A stretch of DNA of 56,812 nt from Neoroseomonas lacus (GCF_014644535.1 NZ_BMKW01000017.1:1-56812), one strand, 5' to 3'. Positions 18,498-27,561 are shown, counted from the stretch's first letter. Made by a program: numbers and translations. Notes: generated by a model from the letters alone, not told the origin.

Positions 18498-19322
18498 TCA
18501 GGCCGCCCACTCCGGCGCAAAATCCGGATTCACCAGCCGCCGGTCCTTCGGCAGCGCGGCGATGGCCGTGAGGTCCTCGGCATCGAGCGTCAGCGACGCT
18601 GCAGCGAGGTTCTCCTTCTGCCCCTGCGCGCGGCCCGATTTCGGGATCGCCACCAGCTTCGGCTGCGCCATCAGCCAGGCAATCGCCACCTGCACCGGCG
18701 TCGCGCCATGCTTCTTCGCAATAGCCTGCATCACCGGGTCGTCATTCACCTGCGCCTTGGCGACCGGCGAATAGGCGGTCAGCGCCAAGTCATGCTCGCG
18801 GCACAGTGCGGCGAGCTTTTCCTGCCACAGATAGACGTGGCATTCGACCTGCAGGCAGGCGATCGGCGCGATGCGCAGGTCCAGCGCCTGCTTCAGCAGG
18901 CTGGGCGGGAAATTGCAGACGCCGACGGCCCGCGCCAGCCCATCCGTGCGCAGCTGCGCCAGCGCGGTGAGCGAGGCGGCGAGGTCCATCCCCTTGGCCG
19001 GCCAATGGATGTGGATCAGGTCGGCATAGGGGGTGCCTAGCCGCTTGAGCGAGGCCTCGGCCGAGGCCCGCAGTGCGTCCGGTGCGAGTTCCGTCCACCA
19101 CACCTTAGTGGTGAGGAAAATCTCCTCCCGCCTGATCCCCGAGGCGGCGATGCCGGCGCCGACCGCTTCCTCATTGCCATACATCGCGGCGGTGTCGATG
19201 TGGCGATAGCCGAAGCCGATGGCGTCCTCGACCGCCGCGCTCGCCTCCGCCCCGCGCAGTTGCCAGGTGCCCAGGCCGATGCGCGGGATGGTGAGCAGGT
19301 TGGTTTCGAGGATCGGGGTCAT
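18498..19322 (-). CDS. Aldo/keto reductase
   Basis: NADPH-dependent aldo/keto reductase, 274 residues, similar to the 2,5-diketo-D-gluconate reductase group. The catalytic tetrad is visible: Asp43 and Tyr48 in HIDTAAMYGNE, Lys73 in TTKVWW and His106 in IHIHWPAKG. The NADPH-binding IPKSGRAQGQKENLAA lies near the C-terminus. It starts 8 bases after the WD40 gene's stop codon and is the last gene of the five-gene operon. Substrates are broad in this family; detoxification of aldehydes is likely. Confidence 0.9.
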   Translation of the reverse strand: MTPILETNLLTIPRIGLGTWQLRGAEASAAVEDAIGFGYRHIDTAAMYGNEEAVGAGIAASGIRREEIFLTTKVWWTELAPDALRASAEASLKRLGTPYADLIHIHWPAKGMDLAASLTALAQLRTDGLARAVGVCNFPPSLLKQALDLRIAPIACLQVECHVYLWQEKLAALCREHDLALTAYSPVAKAQVNDDPVMQAIAKKHGATPVQVAIAWLMAQPKLVAIPKSGRAQGQKENLAAASLTLDAEDLTAIAALPKDRRLVNPDFAPEWAA

Positions 19323-19330
19323 GCGGCGTC

Positions 19331-20338
19331 CTATCGCTTCGAAAGGTCGATGAGGCCGGCGAAGCCGCCCTCGGTGCCGAAGGCGAGGTGCGAGCCGACC
19401 CCGTTCCAGGCCAGCGCCGAGACCGCCGAACCGCGCGGCGCGGCCACCGGCACGACGCGGCCGGAACCGACCTCGGCAATCAGCACCAGCCCGTCATCGA
19501 AGCCGGCGGCGACCACTTCCTGGGTTGGGTGGCAGGCGACGGTGGTGCAGATCACGCCATCGCCGCCGGCGAGTTCGGTCGGCGCCTTGCCCATCGGCCC
19601 GCCGCCGAAGAAGGGCCAGAGCACGACGCAATCGGCCCCGGCCGTCGCCAGCCAGCGCCCCTTGGCGGTGAAGGCCATCGACTTGGTCTTGGACGGATAA
19701 CCGGCCATGCGCATGTGCTGGCCATCGGCAAGGCGCCAGCCATGCAGCGTATTCTCCTGCATGGTGGTCACGACATGGGTGCCGTCCGGGCTGATGGTCA
19801 CGCCGGTATGGCTGCCCTTCCATTCCAGCAAGCGCGGGGAGCTTTCCTTCGCGCCAACGAACCACAGCGAGGCGCCGTTGTAATGCGACGCGGCGATGCG
19901 CTTGCCCTTCGCATCGAAGGCGATGCCGGTGACGGTGGACGGATGCGCGAGCGACTTCAGCGCCGCGCCCTTGCCGTCGAGGATGTGCACCGCCTTGCCA
20001 ACGGCGGCCGCGCGCAGGCCGGACTCGTGGGCGGCGACCTGGTCCACCCATTTGCTGCCATAGGTCGCGACCCCGCTCGCGGTGCCGTCAGGGTCGATGC
20101 GCATCAGGCGGCCATCGTCGCCGCCGGTCAGCACGCCGTCCTTGGCATCGGCGCAGATCGACAGGCAGGCGCCGTCATGGGCGGCGACGGTCTGCCAGCC
20201 CTCGGCCAGGCGGACGGTGCCGTCGCCCAGAGCGAAGGCGCAGCTGCGGCCCTCGCGGCCGAAGGCGACGCCGATGACCCAGGCGCCGAGGTCCTGGGCG
20301 TCGCCACGGGATTCCAACAGGAAATCTGTGTCACTCAT
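19331..20338 (-). CDS. WD40 repeat protein
   Basis: A 335-residue beta-propeller with WD40-like repeats: IGVAFGREGRSCAFALGDGTVRLA, GVLTGGDDGRLMRIDPDG, VTGIAFDAKGKRIAASHYNGASLW, GVTISPDGTHVVTTMQENTLHGW, FTAKGRWLATAGADCVVLW and ALAWNGVGSHLAFGTEGG. No signal peptide, so cytoplasmic. It follows the CobW GTPase gene after 139 bases holding repeat A1. I recall CobW-WD40 neighbour pairs in other Alphaproteobacteria, which would suggest a partner role in metal handling; that is inference. Confidence 0.85.
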   Translation of the reverse strand: MSDTDFLLESRGDAQDLGAWVIGVAFGREGRSCAFALGDGTVRLAEGWQTVAAHDGACLSICADAKDGVLTGGDDGRLMRIDPDGTASGVATYGSKWVDQVAAHESGLRAAAVGKAVHILDGKGAALKSLAHPSTVTGIAFDAKGKRIAASHYNGASLWFVGAKESSPRLLEWKGSHTGVTISPDGTHVVTTMQENTLHGWRLADGQHMRMAGYPSKTKSMAFTAKGRWLATAGADCVVLWPFFGGGPMGKAPTELAGGDGVICTTVACHPTQEVVAAGFDDGLVLIAEVGSGRVVPVAAPRGSAVSALAWNGVGSHLAFGTEGGFAGLIDLSKR

Positions 20339-20346
20339 GGGTAGCA

Positions 20347-20470
20347 AGGTCGGGGGAGTGAACTCCCCCGAACCCCCTCCTTTTTCTGTCTATTGGCACT
20401 GGCCCCCGCCGTCAGTTCCCAACGGATAGAAAAAGGAGGGGGGGCGGGGGGAGTTCTCTCCCCCCGGTTC
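20347..20470. repeat. Family A three-stem repeat (A1)
   Basis: Hairpin 1 has arms CGGGGGAG/CTCCCCCG (20351-20370). The central stem pairs CCCCCTCCTTTTTCTGTC (20373-20390) with 20425-20442, 18 base pairs with one G-T. Hairpin 3 is CGGGGGGAG-TTCT-CTCCCCCCG (20445-20466). The central loop keeps TTGGC and GTTCCCAA. It lies 8 bases after the cobW-like stop codon and just before the WD40 start, inside the operon. Confidence 0.85.
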
Positions 20471-20477
20471 GTCCGGC

Positions 20478-21512
20478 TCATACCGGCGCGGGGCTCCAGC
20501 GCGCGATCTCCGCCTGGATCTTCGATTCATCCTCGCCCGCCTGGCACGCCTCGAAGCCGCGCCGCAACCAGGGCCGGTTCAGGTCGCGCCCGATAAAGAC
20601 GATCTTGGATCGCTTCGGATCGCCATCCTTCACCTCGCCGATGAAGTCGCCATCGGCGATCATGTGCACCGCCTGGAAGGCGAAGCGGCGACTGTCATCG
20701 GCGTAGTACAGGATCCCCTTGGTGCGCAGCAGGTCCTGGCCCTTGGAGGCCAGCACCTGGGTGATCCAGGCATTGAAGCGCTCCGCGTCGATCGGCTTGT
20801 CGACCTCGAAGGAGACGCTGTTCACTTCGCTGTCATGCTCGTGATGGTCGTCGCCGGAGAGGAATTCCGGCTCGCGCTCGAGGATGCGGGCGAGGTTGAA
20901 GGCGTCGCGGCCGATCACGCTGTCGATCGGCACATCCGACTTGGTGGCGCGGCGGATCTCGGCATAGGGGTTGATGCCGCGGATGCGCTTCTCGACGATG
21001 TCGGCCTCCTCGGCCGTCACCAGGTCCATCTTGTTCAGCACGATGATGTCGGCGAAGGCGATCTGTTCCTGCGCCTCGGTGCTGTCCGCCAGCCGCGCCA
21101 GCAGATGCTTGGCATCCACCACGGTGACGATGGCATCGAGCTTGGTCGCACGCTTCACATCCTCATCGACGAAGAAGGTCTGCGCGACGGGAGCGGGGTC
21201 AGCGAGGCCGGTGGTCTCGAGGATGATGCCGTCGAACCGGTCGCGCCGCTTCATCAGGCTGCCGAGGATGCGGATCAGGTCGCCGCGCACGGTGCAGCAG
21301 ATGCAGCCGTTGTTCATCTCGAAGACTTCCTCGTCGGCATCGACGACGAGGTCGTTGTCCACCCCCAGCTCACCGAACTCGTTGATCACCACGGCGAATT
21401 TCTTGCCGTGGTTCTCGGTCAGGATGCGGTTGAGCAGGGTGGTCTTGCCGGCACCCAGGTAGCCGGTCAGCACGGTGACGGGCACGGGTTCACGGGCGGT
21501 GGTGTCGCTCAT
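20478..21512 (-). CDS. CobW/COG0523 family GTPase (metal chaperone)
   Basis: G3E GTPase of the COG0523 (CobW, ZNG1, YjiA) family, 344 residues. Walker A is GYLGAGKT (residues 17-24), the metal-binding GCICC motif is at 69-73, Walker B-like ILETTGLADP follows and the guanine-binding motif is NKMD. A histidine/acid-rich stretch (SGDDHHEHDSE) may bind metal. It probably delivers zinc or another metal, since no cobalamin genes are nearby. The ATG at 21512 overlaps the stop codon of the upstream receiver-like gene (ATGA), so translation is coupled. Confidence 0.92.
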   Translation of the reverse strand: MSDTTAREPVPVTVLTGYLGAGKTTLLNRILTENHGKKFAVVINEFGELGVDNDLVVDADEEVFEMNNGCICCTVRGDLIRILGSLMKRRDRFDGIILETTGLADPAPVAQTFFVDEDVKRATKLDAIVTVVDAKHLLARLADSTEAQEQIAFADIIVLNKMDLVTAEEADIVEKRIRGINPYAEIRRATKSDVPIDSVIGRDAFNLARILEREPEFLSGDDHHEHDSEVNSVSFEVDKPIDAERFNAWITQVLASKGQDLLRTKGILYYADDSRRFAFQAVHMIADGDFIGEVKDGDPKRSKIVFIGRDLNRPWLRRGFEACQAGEDESKIQAEIARWSPAPV

Positions 21513-22285
21513 GGGGACTCTCCGGATACTGTATCGCTTGCCGCCCATATGGGGTCCGCGGCGGCGGCATCCACCCGGTCGCGGCGCAGGGCGACCCGGG
21601 CGGCGACGATGGCGGACAGGAGGGGGAACAGGAAACGCCGCCCTTCCTCGGGACTCTCGGCCATGCGGCGCGCCGCGGCGGCGGCGGCGATGGCACCGAT
21701 GCCGTCCATCGCGGCCGCGACCGCCGCCCCGGCGCTGGCATAGGCCTCGGCCTCGCCGCCATCGCGGAACAGCGCCACCAACAGCGTGCCAGGGACGGCC
21801 AACGCCTCGTCCTCGAGGGCTTCCAGCGCCGCCGGGCCGTGGTCCTTGCGCAGGGCGGCGCGGGTTTCGGCGTCGAGCACCGGTGGCGGGGTGCGCTGGC
21901 GCGTTGCCTGGGCCAGCGCGGCCACCAGTTCTTCCGGCGAGAAGGGACGGATCAGCAGGACGTCGAATCCCGCCTCCATCGCGTCGTCCTCCTCGCCACG
22001 GCGCATGCCGCCTGAGGTGCCGACCAGCGGCAGGTCGGCCTGCGGCGGCAGCCGGTCGCGCAGCCGCTGCGCCGAATCCTGGCCGTCGAAGCCGTCGCCG
22101 GCGAAGGCCATGACGACGGCCTCGATCTCCTCGCGCAGCAGCAGGTCCTCGGCGGTCTCCCAGTTGGTGACCGGCAACACCTCATGGCCCGCCTCCTCCA
22201 GCATGGTCAGCGTCACCACGCGCGAACTGGCCAGGGGGTCAACCAGCAACACGCGCAGCTTGCGGGGCGCCTCCGACTCCGACAT
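21509..22285 (-). CDS. Degenerate receiver-domain protein
   Basis: A 258-residue protein opening with a CheY-like receiver: LRVLLVDPLASSRVVTLTMLEEAGHEV, then beta-3 AVVMAFAGDGFDG and the LIRPFSPEELVAAL alpha-5 segment. The phosphoacceptor aspartate expected at the end of beta-3 (usual pattern VxxDxxMP) is replaced by alanine in VVMAFAGD, so it is probably a pseudo-receiver. The C-terminal 120 residues are Ala-rich helices with no histidine phosphotransfer residue visible. It starts 9 bases after the aminotransferase gene and overlaps the CobW gene, so it belongs to that operon. Confidence 0.72.
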   Translation of the reverse strand: MSESEAPRKLRVLLVDPLASSRVVTLTMLEEAGHEVLPVTNWETAEDLLLREEIEAVVMAFAGDGFDGQDSAQRLRDRLPPQADLPLVGTSGGMRRGEEDDAMEAGFDVLLIRPFSPEELVAALAQATRQRTPPPVLDAETRAALRKDHGPAALEALEDEALAVPGTLLVALFRDGGEAEAYASAGAAVAAAMDGIGAIAAAAAARRMAESPEEGRRFLFPLLSAIVAARVALRRDRVDAAAADPIWAASDTVSGESP

Positions 22286-22294
22286 GTGGCGGCC

Positions 22295-23629
22295 TCAGGC
22301 GGCTTCGGCGCGGATCGCGTCGGTCAGCGTACCGACGATGCGGTCGATATGCGGCTTCTCGACGATCAGCGGCGGGGAGAGCGCGACGATATCCGCCGTC
22401 ACCCGCACCAGCACGCCGGCGTCGAAGCAGCGGCGGAACACGTCCATCGCGCGCGAACCCGGCTTGCCGGCGCGCGGGGCGAGTTCGATGCCGCCGATCA
22501 GGCCGAAGTCTCGGATGTCGACGACGTTCGGCGCGTCGCGCATCGAATGCATGGCGTCCTGCCAATACGGCTCGATGGCCCGCGCCCGGCCGGGCAAGTC
22601 CTCGGCCTGGTGCAGCTGCATCGTCGCGATGGCGGCGGCGGCGGCCAGCGGATGGCCGGAATAGGTGTAGCCGTGGAAGAACTCGATGCCCCCTGCGACG
22701 CCCTGCACCACCGCGTCATAGACGCTGTTCTTCACCGCGACGGCGCCCATCGGCACGGCGGCGTTGGTCAGGCCCTTGGCCATGGTTATGATGTCCGGCA
22801 CCACCTCCAGCCGCTCGGCGCCGAAATTGGTGCCCAGGCGGCCGAAGCCGGTGATGACCTCGTCGAAGATCAGCAGGATGCCGTGTTTGTCGCAGATCTC
22901 GCGCAGGCGCTTGAGGTAGCCGACCGGCGGCACCAGCACCCCGGTGGACCCGGCGACCGGTTCCACCATCACCGCCGCGATGGTCTCCGCGCCATGCAGC
23001 GCGACCAGGTTTTCCAGCACATCGGCCAGTTCCGCGCCGTGCTGCGGCAGGCCGCGGCTGAAGGCGTTCTGCGCCGGCAGATGGGTGGAAGGCAGATGGT
23101 CCACATAGGGCAGCAGCGCGCCGAACTGCTTGCGGTTGCCGCCGATGCCGCCCACGGACATGCCGCCGAAACCGACGCCATGATAGCCGCGCTCGCGCCC
23201 GATCATGCGCACCCGGCCGGCCTCGCCGCGGGCGCGGTGATAGGCCAGCGCGATCTTCAGCGCGGTGTCGGCGCTCTCGGACCCCGAATTGGTGAAGAAG
23301 ACGCGGTCCATGCCCTCGGGCGTCATCTCGGCGATGCGCGCGGCGGCCTCGAAGGCGATCGGGTGGCCGAGCTGGAAGGTCGGCGCGTAGTCGAGAATCG
23401 CGGCCTGCTTCTGGATCGCTTCCTTGATCTCGACGCGGCCATGGCCGGCATTGCAGCACCAAAGGCCCGCCGTGCCGTCGAGGATCTCCTTCCCCTCGGG
23501 CGTGTAGTAGGACATGCCCTCGGCGCGGGCGAGCATGCGCGAGGTGTCGCCCTTGAAGTACTTGTTGTCGGAAAACGGCATCCAGTAGGCGTCCAACGAA
23601 TTCGGACGCGGCACGTTGATCTCGTTCAT
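22295..23629 (-). CDS. Class III omega-aminotransferase (beta-alanine:pyruvate type)
   Basis: PLP-dependent class III aminotransferase, 444 residues. The PLP lysine is Lys285 in ITMAKGLTNA and Asp256 in FDEVITGFGR contacts the ring. NSGSESADTALKIA is the phosphate-binding loop. The N-terminal LDAYWMPFSDNKYFK is characteristic of beta-alanine:pyruvate and related omega-aminotransferases. The amino donor could also be taurine, GABA or an amine. It is the first gene of a five-gene operon whose other members do not obviously share its pathway. Confidence 0.9.
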   Translation of the reverse strand: MNEINVPRPNSLDAYWMPFSDNKYFKGDTSRMLARAEGMSYYTPEGKEILDGTAGLWCCNAGHGRVEIKEAIQKQAAILDYAPTFQLGHPIAFEAAARIAEMTPEGMDRVFFTNSGSESADTALKIALAYHRARGEAGRVRMIGRERGYHGVGFGGMSVGGIGGNRKQFGALLPYVDHLPSTHLPAQNAFSRGLPQHGAELADVLENLVALHGAETIAAVMVEPVAGSTGVLVPPVGYLKRLREICDKHGILLIFDEVITGFGRLGTNFGAERLEVVPDIITMAKGLTNAAVPMGAVAVKNSVYDAVVQGVAGGIEFFHGYTYSGHPLAAAAAIATMQLHQAEDLPGRARAIEPYWQDAMHSMRDAPNVVDIRDFGLIGGIELAPRAGKPGSRAMDVFRRCFDAGVLVRVTADIVALSPPLIVEKPHIDRIVGTLTDAIRAEAA

Positions 23630-23760
23630 CAGGGGCTCCGGCGGCTCGGCAGGCGGGCAAACAACACCTTGCGGCGCCCGGGGGCAAGCGGCGGGTCTTG
23701 CCGGGCACCCGAAAACATTGCCCGATGGGCCCGGCGGACGGGTGGGGCACGACGGCGCGC

Positions 23761-24924
23761 ATGGCCAATGTCGATCTGGTGAGCGTGGTGGCCGTCTTCG
23801 CCGCGATGACGGCGGCCGCCGGCGTGCCGGCCGTGTTGCCGCGCCTCGGCATCCCGGGCGTGGTGCTGGAGATCGCCGCAGGCGTGGTGATCGGGCCGCA
23901 GGTGCTGAACCTGGTGCATCCCGGCCCGATCGTCGTGACGCTGTCCACCCTGGGCCTGTGCGTGCTGTTCCTGCTGGCGGGGTTCGAGGTGGATCCCGAC
24001 GTGCTGAAGGGCCGCCCGCTGCGGCTGGCTTGGCGCGGCTGGGCGCTCTCGGCAGTGCTGGCGGCCGGGGCCGGCTTTGCCCTGGCGGCGGCCGGGGTCA
24101 TCGAAGCGCCGATGTTCACTGCTCTGGCGCTGACCACCACGGCGGTCGGCGCGCTGCTGCCGATCCTGCGCGATGCCGGGCGGCTCGGGCCACCCTATGG
24201 GCCGATCATCCTCGCCACCGGGGCGATCGGCGAGGCGGCGCCGCTGATCGCGCTATCCCTCATCCTGGCCGGCGCGACCGGCGCGGTGGGCCAAGCGTTG
24301 ATCCTCATCGGTTTCGCGGTCGGCGCGGCAGCGGCGGTGATGGTCGCGGCGCGCACCACCCATGGGCATTTCGCGGCGGTCGTGGCGCGCAGCATGGGCA
24401 GTTCCGGGCAATTCCCGCTGCGGCTGGTGCTGCTGCTGATGGTGCTGCTGATCGCGCTGTCGGAGGAACTGCGCATCGACCTGGTGCTCGGCGCCTTCGT
24501 CGCCGGGGCGGTGGTGCGCGCCGCCCTGCCGCACCACCAGCATGAGGCACTGCTGACACGGCTGGATGGCCTCGGCTACGGCTTCCTGATCCCGATCTTC
24601 TTCATCGCCTCCGGCGTGCGGCTGGATGTCATGTCGCTGTTCACCGACATGCGCGCCCTGGCCATGGTGCCGGTCTTCGCCTTGCTGATGCTGGTGGTGC
24701 GCGGCCTGCCGGTGCTGCTGCTGGCGCGCGAGGACCTCGACGCGCCGGCCCGCCAGGCGCTGGCGCTACATGCCGGCACGCAATTGCCGCTGGTGGTCGC
24801 CATCGCCGCCATCGCGGTGCAGGGCGGCGTGATGCCTCCCTGGCAGGCCGCCAGCCTGATCGGCGGCGGGGTATTGACCATGCTGGTCTATCCGACGCTC
24901 GGCCTGAGCCGCCTGGCGCGGTAG
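23761..24924 (+). CDS. Monovalent cation:proton antiporter (CPA2/KefB-like)
   Basis: Membrane antiporter of the CPA2 family, 387 residues from MANVDLVSVV, with about 12 hydrophobic segments. LGIPGVVLEIAAGVVIGPQVL is the conserved N-terminal unit, LFLLAGFEVDPDVLKGRP ends the first group of helices, and IDLVLGAFVAGAVV and FIASGVRLDV are typical of Na+/K+:H+ exchangers. It lacks the C-terminal TrkA-N domain of full KefB/C, so it is the short form. The start is uncertain: no clear ribosome-binding site is seen and an ATG at 23725 is possible. Confidence 0.85.
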   Translation: MANVDLVSVVAVFAAMTAAAGVPAVLPRLGIPGVVLEIAAGVVIGPQVLNLVHPGPIVVTLSTLGLCVLFLLAGFEVDPDVLKGRPLRLAWRGWALSAVLAAGAGFALAAAGVIEAPMFTALALTTTAVGALLPILRDAGRLGPPYGPIILATGAIGEAAPLIALSLILAGATGAVGQALILIGFAVGAAAAVMVAARTTHGHFAAVVARSMGSSGQFPLRLVLLLMVLLIALSEELRIDLVLGAFVAGAVVRAALPHHQHEALLTRLDGLGYGFLIPIFFIASGVRLDVMSLFTDMRALAMVPVFALLMLVVRGLPVLLLAREDLDAPARQALALHAGTQLPLVVAIAAIAVQGGVMPPWQAASLIGGGVLTMLVYPTLGLSRLAR

Positions 24925-24978
24925 CCGACTGCCCACCCCCATGGCATGGTCGGCCGGCGCCGGGAGGAGGGCGCGCAC

Positions 24979-25635
24979 ATGGCCCAGGGACGGCTCGTCA
25001 TCGGCACCAAACGGTATTCGTCGTGGTCGCTGCGCGGCTGGCTCGCCGTGCATCTGGCCGGCCTGGCGGTCGAGGAGGTGGTGATCCCGCTCGCCGGCGG
25101 CGCCACCCCGGCGGTGAAGCAGGCGACGCCCTCCGGCACCGTGCCCTATCTGGAGCATGACGGCGCGCGAGTCTGGGAAAGCCTCGCCATCGTCGAATAC
25201 TGTGCCGAGATCGCGCCCGATTTGTGGCCCGCCGACCGCGCCACCCGCGCCCATGCCCGCGCCATTGCGTCCGAGATGCATGCCGGATTCCGCGGCCTGC
25301 GGATGGCGATGCCTATGAATATCGGCCGGACCTTCCCCGGCCAGGGCCGCACCCCCGAGGCGCTCGCCGACATCGCCCGCATCGAGGCGCTCTGGGCCGA
25401 GGCGCTCACCGCCCATGGCGGCCCCTTCCTGTTCGGCGCCAGCTTCGGCGCGGCGGATGTGATGTACGCGCCGGTGGTCACTCGCTTCCTGACATGGCAG
25501 CCGGAACTGACCGCCACCTCGCGTACCTATGTGGCCGCGGTGCGCGCCCATCCGCTGATGGAGCGCTGGTACGCCGAGGCCGCCGCCGAACCCGCCGCCT
25601 GGCTGATCGACAAGCACGAGAACCCGCCCGCATGA
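24979..25635 (+). CDS. Glutathione S-transferase family protein
   Basis: GST-like protein, 218 residues. The N-terminal thioredoxin-like domain has GTKRYSSWSLRGWLAVHLAGL, with Ser/Trp near the glutathione site, and the cis-proline region PSGTVPYLEHDGARVWESLAIVEYCAE. The C-terminal helical domain follows. GGAGG lies about 12 bases before the ATG at 24979, in preference to one further upstream. Its stop codon overlaps the start of the next gene (ATGA at 25632-25635), so the two are coupled. Likely detoxification; substrate unknown. Confidence 0.9.
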   Translation: MAQGRLVIGTKRYSSWSLRGWLAVHLAGLAVEEVVIPLAGGATPAVKQATPSGTVPYLEHDGARVWESLAIVEYCAEIAPDLWPADRATRAHARAIASEMHAGFRGLRMAMPMNIGRTFPGQGRTPEALADIARIEALWAEALTAHGGPFLFGASFGAADVMYAPVVTRFLTWQPELTATSRTYVAAVRAHPLMERWYAEAAAEPAAWLIDKHENPPA

Positions 25636-26516
25636 ACACCGCCGTCGCCCTCGACCATGTCGGCGTCGCCGCGCGCGACCTCGGCCCGCTGACGGCCGCC
25701 TATGAACGGCTCGGTTTCGCGCTGTCGCCGATCGCGCAGCAATCCGGCAAGCGCCGGCCGGATCTGCCGGTGGAGCCGTGGGGGTCGGGCAATCGCTGCG
25801 CCTTTCTCAAGCATGGCTATATCGAGCTGATCGCGATCCTCGATCCGGCGCTGTACGACAACACGCTGAATGCCTTCCTCGCCCGCTATCCCGGCATGCA
25901 CATCCTGGCGCTGGCCATCACGGATGAGGAAGCGAACCTCGCCCGCATGCGCGCCGCCGGCATCGACATTCCCGGCATCGCCTGGCTGGAACGCCCGGTC
26001 GAGGCCGGCGGGCCGATCGCCAAATTCGCCCGCCTGCCCTTCCCCGACCCGCCCGAGGGCCGCGTCCAGCTCATCCGCCACCTGACACCCGAGCTGGTGT
26101 GGAACCCCAAATGGATGGACCACGCCAACAAGGCCGAGGCGCTGGAGGAGGTGATCCTCTCCACCACCACCCCGGCCGATACCGCCACGCGCATCTCCCG
26201 CCTGTCGGGCCTGCCGGTCGAACCCGACCCCGCCGGCGGCTACCTGCTGCGGCTGCCGGGCGCGGCGGCGGCGGCCGGACCCTTCGCCCCGGTGATGGAA
26301 ACCCGCATCCGCATCCTGACCGAGACGGCGCTCGCCTCGGTGCTGCCGGGGGTCATCGCGCCGGCCTCACCCTTCATGGCGGGAATGGTGATCCGCACGG
26401 CGGACGCCGGCACGGCGGCGCGCCGCTTGCTTGCCGATATCCCAACCGTCGAGGCGCCGGCCGGGGTGATGGTGCCGCCGGAATATGCGGCCGGGGCGGC
26501 GGTGGTGTTTGCGTGA
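25632..26516 (+). CDS. VOC/glyoxalase-like domain protein
   Basis: A 294-residue protein with an N-terminal glyoxalase-like module (TAVALDHVGVAARDLGPLTAAYERLGF) carrying a metal-ligand-type histidine in LDHVG, followed by GRVQLIRHLTPELVWNPKWMDHANKA. A second, more diverged half runs to the end. This long layout is that of the glyoxalase_3/PF13468-like group rather than the short VOC proteins. The ATGA overlap with the GST gene indicates coupled translation and perhaps a shared detoxification role. Confidence 0.82.
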   Translation: MNTAVALDHVGVAARDLGPLTAAYERLGFALSPIAQQSGKRRPDLPVEPWGSGNRCAFLKHGYIELIAILDPALYDNTLNAFLARYPGMHILALAITDEEANLARMRAAGIDIPGIAWLERPVEAGGPIAKFARLPFPDPPEGRVQLIRHLTPELVWNPKWMDHANKAEALEEVILSTTTPADTATRISRLSGLPVEPDPAGGYLLRLPGAAAAAGPFAPVMETRIRILTETALASVLPGVIAPASPFMAGMVIRTADAGTAARRLLADIPTVEAPAGVMVPPEYAAGAAVVFA

Positions 26517-26528
26517 GGCGAGACAAGG

Positions 26529-26656
26529 CAGGTCGGGGGAGAGAACTCCCCCGATCCCCCTCCTTCTTCTATCTGTTTGGCGACGACCGCCGCTGCCTGT
26601 TCCCAACCGATAGAAAGCGGAGGGGGATTCGGGGGAGGTGTTCCTCCCCCGACCTT
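26529..26656. repeat. Family A three-stem repeat (A2)
   Basis: Hairpin 1 is CGGGGGAG-AGAA-CTCCCCCG (26534-26553). The central stem pairs 26555-26573 with 26609-26627 (16 of 19). Hairpin 3 is CGGGGGAGG-TGTT-CCTCCCCCG (26630-26651). The loop keeps TTTGGC and GTTCCCAA. It begins 13 bases after the VOC stop codon and ends 9 bases before the FkbM start codon. Confidence 0.85.
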
Positions 26657-26664
26657 TCTTTTCC

Positions 26665-27414
26665 ATGACCCCCTTCGCCAAGGCCATCGGCGCCTCCCTG
26701 CGCACCTACTACGCCCCGGGCCGCGCCGCGCTGCTCGACGCCTTCCACGCGCGCTTCCTCTCGCCCGGCGACCTCGCCTTCGACATCGGCACCCATGTCG
26801 GCGACCGCACCGCGTCCTTTCGGCGCCTCGGCGCACGGGTGGTGGCGGTGGAACCGCAGCCGCGCTTGGCCCGCGCCTTGCGGCTGATGTTTCGCGGCGA
26901 CCCCGGCGTGACGCTGGTGCCGGCGCTGCTAGGCGCCGCGCCGGGCGAGGCGACGTTGCGGCTCAATACCGCCAACCCGACCGTCGCCACCGCCAGCACG
27001 GCCTTCATCGCCGCGGCCGATGGCGCGGAAGGCTGGGAAGGCCAGCGCTGGGATGCCGAGATCACGCGCCCGGTCACGACGCTGGACGCGCTGGCGCTGC
27101 AATACGGGCTGCCGGCCTTCGTGAAGATAGACGTGGAGGGTTTCGAGGCCGAGGTGCTGCGCGGCCTGACGCGGCCACCGCGCGCGCTGTCCTTCGAATT
27201 CACCACCATCCAGCGCGATATCGCGGCGGAATGCCTGGGGTTGCTGTCGGCGCTCGGCTATCGCGCCTTCAATGCGTGCCTGGGGGAGAGCATGAGTTTC
27301 GCGCATGACGCGCCGGTCGATGCGGAGGCGATGGGTCGCTGGATTGACGGCCTGCCGCATGCGGCGAATAGCGGCGATGTCTATGCCAGCCTGATGCGGG
27401 AACGACTGGAGTAA
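26665..27414 (+). CDS. FkbM family methyltransferase
   Basis: SAM-dependent O-methyltransferase of the FkbM family, 249 residues. The SAM-binding motif I is DIGTHVGD (residues 40-47), followed by VVAVEPQP. The FkbM signature VKIDVEGFEAEVLRGL is present. Members methylate sugars, polyketides or other small molecules; no cluster here fixes the substrate. The ATG at 26665 is 9 bases beyond repeat A2, and an in-frame start inside the repeat (26638) is unlikely because the protein homology begins after it. Confidence 0.87.
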   Translation: MTPFAKAIGASLRTYYAPGRAALLDAFHARFLSPGDLAFDIGTHVGDRTASFRRLGARVVAVEPQPRLARALRLMFRGDPGVTLVPALLGAAPGEATLRLNTANPTVATASTAFIAAADGAEGWEGQRWDAEITRPVTTLDALALQYGLPAFVKIDVEGFEAEVLRGLTRPPRALSFEFTTIQRDIAAECLGLLSALGYRAFNACLGESMSFAHDAPVDAEAMGRWIDGLPHAANSGDVYASLMRERLE

Positions 27415-27424
27415 TGGGCGCATC

Positions 27425-27490
27425 GGGGCGGACCCTGCCCTCCCCGAACCCCTCCCGCCAAGGGCTTGAGGGCCTTGGATCCCTCATTGT
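27425..27490 (+). repeat. Family B repeat, diverged copy (B4)
   Basis: Hairpin 1 is decayed (GGGGCGGACCCTGCCC). The linker CCGAACCCCTCCCG is recognisable, and hairpin 2 (27458-27478) keeps CCAAGG/CCTTGG arms around GCTTGAGGG. It begins about 11 bases after the FkbM stop codon in the same sense, in a convergent gap with the TetR gene. Confidence 0.65.
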
Positions 27491-27561
27491 CGAGCGGACC
27501 GCTATGGTGGGACGGGCGGTCTCGCTTGCGAGGGGCGCTGGGCGGTCGCGTCTGCGCGCAC

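Noticed and set aside
25224..25631. Upstream extension of the VOC-like protein into the GST gene
   Set aside because: The extension is a frame-shifted shadow of GST; the ATG at 25632 overlaps the GST stop codon and begins the homologous domain.
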